A program made the translations under genes and the position numbers. From Rhodospirillaceae bacterium (GTDB lineage Bacteria > Pseudomonadota > Alphaproteobacteria > Rhodospirillales > Rhodospirillaceae): a stretch of DNA of 54,681 nt. Positions 47,341-54,495 of the stretch are shown here, piece after piece (the first letter of the stretch is position 1; each line of letters starts with the position of its first letter). The notes beneath the pieces were generated by a model. It made no database searches and was not told the origin of the DNA. It worked only from the letters and a program-made list of their open reading frames with translations. The stretch covers positions 1-54,681 of the forward strand of contig JADZAK010000020.1 of the NCBI GenBank assembly GCA_020852595.1, given 5' to 3'.

Positions 47341-48468
47341 GTGGCCTCTATTCAGAAGCGCGTCGGGCGCAATGGTGACATCACATTCCGCGTCCAAGTG
47401 CGCCTTCGCGGCGCGCCGGTGGAGCGCGCGACTTTCACCTCCAAGACTGCGGCGAAGCATTGGGCTCAGAAGATTGAGACCGATATTCGGGAAAACCGAC
47501 ACTTCAGGACTGCTGAAGCGCGACGGCGTACAGTGGCGGAGCTGATCGACCGCTACATTGAACAATGGCTCCCGCAGAAAGCGCCTTCCGTTGTCACCCA
47601 GCGGTTCCAGTTGCTGTGGTGGCGGGAAGAAATCGGCGACCGAATTCTTGCGGAACTGCGGCCCGACGTATTTATCGACGCCCGCACTGAACTGAGTAAG
47701 CGACTGGTGCCGAAGAAGGGCGCGGACGGGAAAACCACCCAGGTCAAAATCAGTTCGGGGACGATCAACCGCTACTTTGCGGCGCTCTCCCCCGTATTCA
47801 CTGTCGCCGTGAAGGAACTTGGCTGGCTGCACGAAAATCCATTGCGGACGATTAACAAGCTCAAGGAGCCCAAGGGTCGCGATAGGTTCTTAGACAAGCA
47901 CGAAATCAAGCAACTATTGGCGGCCTGCAAGAACAGCAAGAACTCGTACATTCATTTGTTCGTGTTGCTGTCCCTGTCCACGGGAATGCGGAAGAACGAG
48001 GTCCTGGGGCTCCGATGGGCTGATTTTGACCAGGACATGAAACAGCTAACGCTCCACGATACGAAGAACGGCGAGAAACGAGGAATTCCTGTCGCCGCTC
48101 AGGCCCTCGCTGAATTGCTGCGCGTTCGCAGCAAGGCGGAGAAAAAGCTAAAGGCCGAGAAAAGGCCGAAATCTGATTTAGAAGGCCATCACATCTTTCC
48201 TAGCCGCGCTGGGGGCGATGAGCCCTTGGACATTCGTGTTCCGTGGGAAACTGTGCGAGACGCGGCGAAGCTCAGCGACTTTCGGATACACGATCTGCGC
48301 CATACAGCAGCGAGCTACCTTGCGATGAACGGCTCAAGCCTTTTGGATATTGCCCACGTTCTTGGCCATAAATCGCTCGACATGGTGAAGCGGTATGCAC
48401 ACCTTTCGCCACAGCATACTGCAAAGACGTTAGAGCAATTAGGCACAGCTCTTTTCGGACTTAAGTAA
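47341..48468 (+). CDS. Tyrosine recombinase (phage-type integrase)
   Basis: The product is about 375 residues from GTG 47341, with GGAG 8 bases upstream; a TTG at 47278 or GTG at 47332 is possible but less well placed. The N-terminal arm-binding/AP2-like region is followed by a SAM-like core-binding domain and the catalytic domain. Catalytic residues are visible: Arg in STGMRKNEVLGLRW, HDLRHTAASYL, and LGHKSLDMVKRYAHL with His and nucleophile Tyr. It should integrate and excise the element at tRNA-Arg(CCT). Confidence 0.95.
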   Translation: MASIQKRVGRNGDITFRVQVRLRGAPVERATFTSKTAAKHWAQKIETDIRENRHFRTAEARRRTVAELIDRYIEQWLPQKAPSVVTQRFQLLWWREEIGDRILAELRPDVFIDARTELSKRLVPKKGADGKTTQVKISSGTINRYFAALSPVFTVAVKELGWLHENPLRTINKLKEPKGRDRFLDKHEIKQLLAACKNSKNSYIHLFVLLSLSTGMRKNEVLGLRWADFDQDMKQLTLHDTKNGEKRGIPVAAQALAELLRVRSKAEKKLKAEKRPKSDLEGHHIFPSRAGGDEPLDIRVPWETVRDAAKLSDFRIHDLRHTAASYLAMNGSSLLDIAHVLGHKSLDMVKRYAHLSPQHTAKTLEQLGTALFGLK

Positions 48469-48516
48469 ATCCGCTCGCATTGATGCTCCTGGAAATTAGC
48501 GCGAAGGGGTAGGAGT

Positions 48517-48816
48517 TTGATTGATCAAAAAAGGCCACGAGGACGGCCGAAGATTCCCTGGGACCCGTACTACGGGGACGAGCTTCAGAAGCGCCTAGAA
48601 TCAGGCATCGCCCTTCCAACGGTAGAGCAAGAGGCAGCGGCCCTTGCGGAGTGGGGGAAAACAATCGCGTTTCCAAAGATAGGTGAGAAGGAAACGGGTC
48701 CTTTAAAGAAGGCTCAGATTCGACAGCGTATAAACAAGCGGCACAACGGAGCATCAGGTTATAAACAGGCTCGTATGTTTCACCGCCATAAGCTCGGCAT
48801 GAGCGACGAAGACTGA
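48517..48816 (+). CDS. Small basic protein with RGRPK (AT-hook-like) motif
   Basis: I do not recognise a named family. About 99 residues are encoded from TTG 48517, with AAGGGG and AGGAG in the preceding 15 bases. The N terminus KRPRGRPKIPW is AT-hook-like and suggests minor-groove DNA binding. The body is charged and helical (GDELQKRLESGIALPTVEQEAAALAEWG) and the C terminus is basic (KAQIRQRINKRHNG). Position between the integrase and the excisionase-like gene suggests a role in control of the element. Two AT-rich palindromes follow it. Confidence 0.6.
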   Translation: MIDQKRPRGRPKIPWDPYYGDELQKRLESGIALPTVEQEAAALAEWGKTIAFPKIGEKETGPLKKAQIRQRINKRHNGASGYKQARMFHRHKLGMSDED

Positions 48817-48852
48817 TTTAATTAAATGGCGATTTGAATTAATTGAATCGCC
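48816..48852. promoter_or_regulatory. AT-rich palindromes before the excisionase-like gene
   Basis: ATTTAATTAAAT (48816-48827) is a perfect 12-bp palindrome. Immediately after, GGCGATT (48828-48834) and AATCGCC (48846-48852) are inverted arms around TGAATTAATTG. The AATTAATT core resembles the operators further right in the element. The site could regulate the next gene or act as a terminator for the previous one. Confidence 0.45.
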
Positions 48853-48916
48853 TATTCGACCACCGACGCGATATCCGCGGCACTAGGAATGCCAAGCGAT
48901 TGTCACGGAGGACAAG

Positions 48917-49186
48917 ATGTCGGATTTGGTCGCCGCCCCTTCCAATTTACGTATGCTGACCGTTGAAGCCATGGCAAAGACGCCACCATGGTGTAACTAC
49001 TATTCGAGGAGCGGCTATCGGCACCTTGTCTTCAATGCAAAGCCGATCACTGACAGCTCCGGGCGAATTGTTGTGCCTGGAAACGGCCTGCTAGAAGCGG
49101 GCGTAATAATCCGCATAGGGCGAAAAGTTTTCTTCGATCTGAGTCGCTTCGACGAGTGGCTCACAGCACATCGCGTTACTGGCTAG
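48917..49186 (+). CDS. Excisionase-like small DNA-binding protein
   Basis: The product is 89 residues from ATG 48917, with GGAGGA upstream. The layout LTVEAMAKTPPW, GNGLLEAGVIIRIGRKVFFDLSRFDEWL is a MerR/AlpA/Xis-type winged helix: an N-terminal helix-turn-helix, a beta-wing (IIRIGRKVFFD) and a last helix with DEWL. Such proteins bend DNA at attachment sites and/or activate integrase. The inserted loop (NYYSRSGYRHLVFNAKPITDSS) is longer than in classical Xis. Context next to the replication genes supports this. Confidence 0.7.
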   Translation: MSDLVAAPSNLRMLTVEAMAKTPPWCNYYSRSGYRHLVFNAKPITDSSGRIVVPGNGLLEAGVIIRIGRKVFFDLSRFDEWLTAHRVTG

Positions 49187-49198
49187 GCCCGACTTGCC

Positions 49199-49876
49199 AT
49201 GCCTATTTTTTTCTCGAAGAAACCTTCCACGCCGGTGGGTATGCAGCCCCCTATGCCGTTTGCGTCCATCGTCGCGGGAACGCCAGCTATTGAAGCTGCT
49301 CAGCTATACGCGAAGCACGGAATAGTCCCGCTGCCCGTTCCCGTTGGCCAGACTGCGCCGGCCTTTAAGTGGGGCAATGCAAAGCTAACGCCCGCGAGCC
49401 TGCTGGAATGGTTCTGTGAACCTTGCAACATCTCAATTCGCACGGGTTCGCAGTCAGGGGAACTGGTTGATGTTGACGTAGATAACCCCGGAGCGCGATT
49501 GATAGCTCCGCATATCCTCCCACACACCGATTGCGTTTTTGGTCGCGCTCCGCCTTTCTCGTCCCACTACATGTACCGCGTCGATCAAACCATTAAAGCG
49601 AAGAAGTATTCTTTTCAGGCTGGCCCGGCGCTTGGCGTCATAGTCGAAATCCGGGCGGAGAAGCACCTCACTATTGCCCCACCCTCCTTGCATCCTAAGG
49701 GTGGCACGGTCCAGTTTGCTCCAGGCAAAGCGGGGCTGCCGCCACTGATCCAGCGAGACGTTCTCGAACGAAAAGTAATGCTGTTGGCGATTGCCACAGC
49801 GATCTATGAGGTTTGGCCAGAGAAAGCCGGGTACCGCCAAGACCTCGCGCTCGCATTGGCGGGAGCTCTCGCATGA
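49199..49876 (+). CDS. Bifunctional DNA primase/polymerase (prim-pol), N-terminal type
   Basis: The product is 225 residues from ATG 49199. The Prim-Pol fold pattern is recognisable: AAQLYAKHGIVPLPVPVGQTAPAFKWGN, then SIRTGSQSGELVDVDVDNPGARLIAPHIL with the metal-binding DVDVD, then GVIVEIRAEKHLTIAPPSLHPKGGT. It can prime and extend DNA in replication of satellites and plasmids. It overlaps the helicase gene by four bases (ATGA), so primase and helicase are co-translated as a two-piece primase-helicase. Confidence 0.82.
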   Translation: MPIFFSKKPSTPVGMQPPMPFASIVAGTPAIEAAQLYAKHGIVPLPVPVGQTAPAFKWGNAKLTPASLLEWFCEPCNISIRTGSQSGELVDVDVDNPGARLIAPHILPHTDCVFGRAPPFSSHYMYRVDQTIKAKKYSFQAGPALGVIVEIRAEKHLTIAPPSLHPKGGTVQFAPGKAGLPPLIQRDVLERKVMLLAIATAIYEVWPEKAGYRQDLALALAGALA

Positions 49877-51162
49877 GTGCCCTTACCCCAACCGAGATCG
49901 AAGAGGTTATTTTCCATGCCGCCAAAGCTCGGGGCGATGAAGAAGCTCAGAAGCGAAAAGAGGCAGTTAGTGCGACCGTCGCAAAGAAAGCTATTGGGGA
50001 GCCAGTGTACGGCTGGCCATCGGTGGCCGGACTCCTTGGCGAGGCCGGCGCTTGGGCTTTACCAGCTCTTCAAAAGCTTAGTGGAGCTTCCTGGTCATCA
50101 ATAGCTAAGCCCGTTCTGGACTTGGTTGACGCGACAGCCATACAGCTCACAGAACCTGATTGGTTGATCAAAGATTGGCTGGTACTTGGCGGATTCGCGC
50201 TTCTGGGAGGAAACCCCGGCGACTACAAATCCACAATCATTGACACTTTTGCCGCCCGCATCTCGACGGGAATGCCGCTCTGGGACGGCATCGCGCCTAT
50301 CCAAGGAAACGTCATCATAGCTAATGCCGAAGACCCGGCACACGTTGTAAAGGCTCGGCTGCTCGCCGCAGATGCGGATCTCTCGAAGATCAAATTTCTT
50401 CATGGAGCCAATGCTGGCGGCTTGCAGCAAATGTTTGCAATTGAAGAACACCTCGCCGCGCTGGCAAGCGCCGTGAAGGAGACGGGCGCAAAATTCGTAT
50501 CTCTTGATCCTTTGCTTAGTTACCTCGGACTTAAAACAAACTCGTACTCGGATCACCAGGTCAAATGGGCGCTAACGCCTCTGTTGAAGCTGGCCGAGGA
50601 ACTCAAATTCACGGCGCTAGGTGTGTGGCATTTTAATAAAACAGCCGGGAAGATTGCCCTTCATAAGGGCGGTGGTTCAATCGGGTTTGCAGGTACAGCG
50701 CGCACTGTATTGCAGGTAACGAGAAACCCTGATGACCCGTTTCAAAAAGAGTATGTGCTTTCCGCGCCAAAGATGAGCCATGGCCCTAAGCCCAAGGGTA
50801 GAATCTTTGGCATTGAAACTGTGGCGGTAAACGAGGGACAGGCGTCGTGTTCGGTCGGGAGAATCAAGTGGACCGGAATATCTAATTTTACCCCAGATGA
50901 GCTTGTCGCGAAGACAGAGGCTCTTTCCGCACCGAGTGAACTAGGCAAAGCCATGAAGTTTCTTACGGATACGCTTAGCGCAAGCTCCGCCCCAAGCAGC
51001 GAGATTTTCGAAAAAGCAGCAGTGCTTGGTTTCTCTGAGAAGACAGTAAAACGAGCGGCTACTGAACTGGGGATTCAGAAAATGAAGCAGAAGGGAGTCG
51101 AGCATGGCCCATGGATATGGTCGCTCGCTGATAAGCATGAATCCCCCAAGGGTCCGCAGTAG
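49873..51162 (+). CDS. RepA-like AAA/RecA-fold replicative helicase
   Basis: The product is 429 residues from ATG 49873 (ATGA overlap with the prim-pol). The P-loop is GNPGDYKST at residues 113-121, where the Gly before the catalytic Lys is Tyr, a variant of GxxxxGK. Walker B is in AKFVSLDPLLSYLG. Downstream KWALTPLLKLAEELKFTALGVWHFNKT and GGGSIGFAGTARTVLQVTRNPDD match AAA_25/RepA-type helicases of mobile elements. The C-terminal 90 residues may be a winged-helix (SEIFEKAAVLGFSEKTVKRAATELG). It should unwind the element's replication origin; no origin was identified. Confidence 0.85.
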   Translation: MSALTPTEIEEVIFHAAKARGDEEAQKRKEAVSATVAKKAIGEPVYGWPSVAGLLGEAGAWALPALQKLSGASWSSIAKPVLDLVDATAIQLTEPDWLIKDWLVLGGFALLGGNPGDYKSTIIDTFAARISTGMPLWDGIAPIQGNVIIANAEDPAHVVKARLLAADADLSKIKFLHGANAGGLQQMFAIEEHLAALASAVKETGAKFVSLDPLLSYLGLKTNSYSDHQVKWALTPLLKLAEELKFTALGVWHFNKTAGKIALHKGGGSIGFAGTARTVLQVTRNPDDPFQKEYVLSAPKMSHGPKPKGRIFGIETVAVNEGQASCSVGRIKWTGISNFTPDELVAKTEALSAPSELGKAMKFLTDTLSASSAPSSEIFEKAAVLGFSEKTVKRAATELGIQKMKQKGVEHGPWIWSLADKHESPKGPQ

Positions 51163-51177
51163 CAATCCGATTCTATT

Positions 51178-51191
51178 GGACCACTTGGTCC
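51178..51191. other. Short palindrome GGACCA-CT-TGGTCC after the helicase
   Basis: A perfect 6-bp stem with two-base loop lies 16 bases after the helicase stop. It lacks a T tract, so terminator function is doubtful; an operator or origin site is possible. The remainder of the gap to 51352 shows nothing I can name. Confidence 0.35.
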
Positions 51192-51352
51192 CCTTGGGTT
51201 CCTTGCAGACTAGAATCATAGATGGCGAACATCTGCATTCGGATTGTAGGCGAATGAGACAATGATTTTTTTTGCCTCGGACAACCAGGTCAAGCCTCCC
51301 AAGGTGCCCAACAAATTTGGAATATACCTGTCGGAGAGATTGCACGGAGAAT

Positions 51353-51366
51353 TGCAATTAATTGCA
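51353..51366. promoter_or_regulatory. TGCAATTAATTGCA palindrome, copy 1
   Basis: A perfect 14-bp palindrome 13 bases before ATG 51380. Identical 14-mers occur at 51864-51877 and 54455-54468. At this position a bound protein would block translation initiation-region transcription, so a repressor operator is the simplest reading. Confidence 0.65.
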
Positions 51367-51379
51367 GGCAAACAAGTAC

Positions 51380-51679
51380 ATGAGTCGTAGCGATAACGGA
51401 TACTGGCTTGCAAAGAAGTATCAGCGCGAGGCGGCGGAGTTCGCGTTGAGCATGAAACCCATTTTTGTCGCGCTAATTAGAAAAGGATGTGTTGGCCCAC
51501 GCTCAATATCAAGGGAGTTGAACCGGCTTTCTTACCCGGCGCGGAGAGGAGGAGTTTGGTATCCAGCATCCGTGAAAAGGGTTCTGGATACTTTGGACCT
51601 TTCCAACCTGATCGTTGAGGAACGCAAGCGCACCCGAAGACAGTTCGAGCAAATTCTTAAGGGCCTAAGTTCGAACTAG
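51380..51679 (+). CDS. Small protein resembling a serine-recombinase DNA-binding domain
   Basis: The product is 99 residues from ATG 51380; a TTG at 51362 is within the operator palindrome. The segment AAEFALSMKPIFVALIRKGCVGPRSISRELNRLSYPARRGGVWYPASVKRVLDTLD strongly resembles the recombinase domain that follows the catalytic part of large serine recombinases (alphaproteobacterial type). The catalytic resolvase domain is absent, so it is either a domain relic or a stand-alone DNA-binding regulator. Its own operator suggests that it is active. Confidence 0.6.
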   Translation: MSRSDNGYWLAKKYQREAAEFALSMKPIFVALIRKGCVGPRSISRELNRLSYPARRGGVWYPASVKRVLDTLDLSNLIVEERKRTRRQFEQILKGLSSN

Positions 51680-51863
51680 GGAATTGTCCGGGACAGCAAA
51701 TGCGCCCTTTTGGACAGAAGAATGATCCTGCCATTTCACTCCGCAAAATATGGAGAAAGCTCACATCCAAGGGTGGATAGCGCCTTGTCTGTAACGGGCA
51801 AATCCCATGGTGATATAGTACGAGGTGGTCTCGTCCAATTGTGCGGTAAGTAGTTCGAAAATT

Positions 51864-51877
51864 TGCAATTAATTGCA
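51864..51877. promoter_or_regulatory. TGCAATTAATTGCA palindrome, copy 2
   Basis: The palindrome extends to 20 bp (51861-51880, arms ATT/AAT added on each side) and lies 36 bases before ATG 51917 of the DUF4238 gene. It is the most extended of the three copies. The rest of the 237-base gap (51680-51916) shows no gene. Confidence 0.68.
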
Positions 51878-51916
51878 AATCGCGAATGTGCGCGCAGAAG
51901 CGCAGCACTATAGGAC

Positions 51917-52802
51917 ATGCTGGACAGATACGTGAGCAATCACAAGCGAAACCATTACGTGCCTGAGCACATCGTGGAACGTTTTGCGCATCAAGACGGA
52001 AAAATTCGCTTTTTCGACAAACGACGACCTGATCGAATCCTGGCTACTAGCGCCAAAAACCTCTTTGTCGAAGGACACTTCTACACTCAGTTTTCAGTCG
52101 ATGGCTCCAGGGACATTTCTGTCGAAGAGCAATTGGCTGCGCTTGACGGTAAGGCGAAGCACGTAACCGACCATATTGTCTCTGCGGCACGTAGAGACGG
52201 GTCGTTGAAATTGACTTCTGACCAGCGCGCGATCTGGGACGAATTTTTTTATCGCCAATGGCGTCGCATTCCGGAAGCCTTCCAACGAAATGATAGCTAC
52301 GTCAATTTCGATGAAAGCGTAGACGCAGTGGTGGCAGAACTTGAGGCGCTAGGCCGGCCCCTCACGCCTTCTGAGCGATCTATTGTCCTGAGCCAGGAGG
52401 GGCGAAAAAGGATACGTCAGAACGCAAAAGCGGCAAGCATCATCGCGAATGGCGATCACATCACGTCTGTCATGGCCGAGAAAGGGCTTTGCGTCGCCTT
52501 AATACGCAAGCCAACCAAGAGCTTTTTGATCGGAAGCTCCCCTATCGTGAAAAATGACATTGCCTGGGCGAACCCACATTCTCGATCCAATTGTTGAGAT
52601 GTGGTTCCCAATCGCCCCAGATGTCGCAGTGTCACCGGGCTTCAAGAAAGGTGAGTATCGCGTAGTACTCGCTGAAGATCGTCAAATCCGACATCTAAAC
52701 GAAAGCATATTCCGTCAGAGCGCAGTGGTAGCGAGCAGGTCGGAGGAATTAATCCGGTCGATTGCTGGGATTCGCATAGGAAAGACAGCTTCGCAGTCCT
52801 AG
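51917..52802 (+). pseudogene. DUF4238-type protein, frameshifted
   Basis: The first frame (51917 to a stop at 52597) gives 226 residues starting with the DUF4238 hallmark KRNHYVPEHIVERFAHQDGKIRFFDK. The last 10 residues lose the family pattern. The +1 frame (from about 52570) continues with THILDPIVEMWFPIAPDVAVSPGF and HLNESIFRQSAVVASRSEELIRS, which is the expected C-terminal block, up to 52802. So a single-base shift lies about 52560-52580. Whether it is a real mutation, a programmed shift or a sequence error is undecided. The family has no known function and occurs in genomic islands, sometimes near defence genes. It ends overlapping the convergent AlbA_2 gene. Confidence 0.72.
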
Positions 52803-53959
52803 TACCTCTCTTGCCAGCTTCCGTCATCGTCAAAGTTGGGCGATCGATCATAGCCGTAAGCTTGCCATACAAGGTCGAATAGTGGGCGGAGAAGTGTGTG
52901 AGCGGAGGCAGATAGATTATCCACGGCGACTTCGGGCAGGATCAAATGATCGCGATCAAGGGGTTCTGGGGCCTCCATCATAGCTCTTTGCCGACTGACA
53001 CCTAGCGTGTAGTTCCGCACCGACAGAAGTGAAACGAAAATATAAATCGGTGGCAGTATAGCTATGTGCCGACAATGAGCGAGGACTTGTCCTAGGCCAT
53101 TTATGAGAGCGTGTTCCAAAGAGGTGCTCGGGATTACATTTTCTCCGCCTCTTCCCAGAACTGCCACTAACTCAGTCGCACCAGTACGAAATAACTGCGT
53201 ATAGGATGACGAAGGATCGTCACCCGAGACGGCGTAGTTCACGTGGCCATCGAGGTTGCGACGATAGCTACTGCTACTGGCGCGTCCAGGCGGGCGAACT
53301 TGAATTAGTGCATCACGATCTAAGGAAGCTAAGAGGTCATTACCTTCCGCGTTGGCCAAGGGAATGGTGTGGAGCACTACGACGCCGCCGTCGGCGAGCG
53401 GCACTGGCGTGTCACGCGCGAGAATTTTACCGAGACGATCTTCTTTAAAACGCCGAATCTTGTCGGCCTGACCCTCGCTTTGCAAAAACGCCCTTCTGAC
53501 TTCACCCACGTCGAGCGCGTATTTGCCGGAGCTATTGCGCCCGTGAAATTTGGCGTCGCGAGTGCCGCGATGGGGGGCGTTCCAACTTTGGCGTATACGC
53601 ACGATCAACACCCACCGCCCTCCGGTGAGGTCTACAGCGTGCGTATCGACCGGAGGCAGCTTCGGCTCCACCCCAGTCTGCAAGATATTATTGATGCGCT
53701 GAATTTCCACGTCCACGTTTGGACAAGTGAAGCCGCAAACCGTGGTCGGGAGACCAGCGGTTTCCTCGATGCCGAGCACCAAATCTCCGCCGACAGTGTT
53801 AGCGAAGGAAAGAATGTCGGCACACAGCTCTCGCTTGTTCTCCTCAGACGATCCCGGGAGATCGCGCTTGTAGTCTATGGTCTTTCCCTCGCGAACCTGG
53901 TTCGCCAAAAGATTGTCGAGGTCCGTTCGGGTGATTTCGTGGAGTGCTCTCGGAATCAT
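52799..53959 (-). CDS. AlbA_2 (Schlafen-like) putative DNA-binding protein
   Basis: The product is 386 residues. The N-terminal 150 residues are an AlbA_2/AAA_4-type domain: LLANQVREGKTIDYKRDLP, ELCADILSFANTVGGDLVLGIEE, VLIVRIRQSWNAPHRGTRDAKFHGRNSSGKYALDVGEVRRAF. The domain is related to Schlafen folds, and the C-terminal 200 residues are unrecognised. Family members are found in regulators and in antiphage loci; activity here is unknown. It has a strong Shine-Dalgarno (GGAGAGGTGAT just before 53959) and follows an unknown gene by 28 bases on the same strand, so they are probably an operon. Confidence 0.75.
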   Translation of the reverse strand: MIPRALHEITRTDLDNLLANQVREGKTIDYKRDLPGSSEENKRELCADILSFANTVGGDLVLGIEETAGLPTTVCGFTCPNVDVEIQRINNILQTGVEPKLPPVDTHAVDLTGGRWVLIVRIRQSWNAPHRGTRDAKFHGRNSSGKYALDVGEVRRAFLQSEGQADKIRRFKEDRLGKILARDTPVPLADGGVVVLHTIPLANAEGNDLLASLDRDALIQVRPPGRASSSSYRRNLDGHVNYAVSGDDPSSSYTQLFRTGATELVAVLGRGGENVIPSTSLEHALINGLGQVLAHCRHIAILPPIYIFVSLLSVRNYTLGVSRQRAMMEAPEPLDRDHLILPEVAVDNLSASAHTLLRPLFDLVWQAYGYDRSPNFDDDGSWQERY

Positions 53960-53987
53960 ATCACCTCTCCTCTATAGGCCTGCCGTC

Positions 53988-54371
53988 TCACAATACTTTT
54001 ACGACATATGCTTCGTGATAGCCGTTGTCGCCTTCTGTGAACCACTTGTGGCACCGCTTGCCACCGTCGATCAGCGCCTCCTTGCCGAGATAAGTTGCGA
54101 CGACGACCGGCGTATCGTCGCGGTGCGGGGGATCGCTACGTTCGCGCGGAGCGAGACTACGCAATTCCATCTTCCGCCGACGTTCAAGCGTCACCTGCGT
54201 ATTTGAAGGCGTCAGGATTGGCGCGCCATCGGCTATCTTATCCCCACGGAACGCGCGTAGATTCTTTCGGAACAACCGGTTCAATATTTCACGAGGACCG
54301 TCACCCGATTGTCCCACGGGATGGTGCTTTACGACTTCGGCCGCAGCATCAAACATCTCTTCATTCGTCAT
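53988..54371 (-). CDS. Unknown 127-residue protein upstream of AlbA_2 gene
   Basis: I do not recognise the family. The N terminus (NEEMFDAAAEVVKHHPVGQSGDGPREILNRLF) is helical; the middle is polar with LTPSNTQVTLERRRKMELRSL; the end has DDTPVVVATYLGKEALIDGGKRCHKWFTEGDNGYHEAYVVKVL with beta character. There is no membrane segment or signal. It starts at 54371, its stop is 28 bases before the AlbA_2 start, and the operator palindrome copy 3 lies 83 bases upstream. Likely a small partner or antitoxin-like gene of the pair, but this is only inferred from position. Confidence 0.58.
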   Translation of the reverse strand: MTNEEMFDAAAEVVKHHPVGQSGDGPREILNRLFRKNLRAFRGDKIADGAPILTPSNTQVTLERRRKMELRSLAPRERSDPPHRDDTPVVVATYLGKEALIDGGKRCHKWFTEGDNGYHEAYVVKVL

Positions 54372-54454
54372 TTCTGCATTCCACTAGCGATTTCCTTATC
54401 AGGTAGTCGCTTTTTTCTTCCATGCCGCATGGTCAAAGCTAACGTCATACGAAA

Positions 54455-54468
54455 TGCAATTAATTGCA
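54455..54468. promoter_or_regulatory. TGCAATTAATTGCA palindrome, copy 3
   Basis: An identical 14-mer extended to 16 bp (54454-54469). It lies in the divergent gap between the minus-strand operon (start 54371) and the truncated plus-strand gene (start about 54496), so one site could control both directions. Confidence 0.65.
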
Positions 54469-54495
54469 TCGGACCGACGCAAGAAGAGAGGCAAT

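Noticed and set aside
52554-52802. A separate small gene after DUF4238
   Set aside because: Its sequence fits the missing C-terminal block of the DUF4238 family in a shifted frame and has no own Shine-Dalgarno, so it is treated as part of a frameshifted gene.
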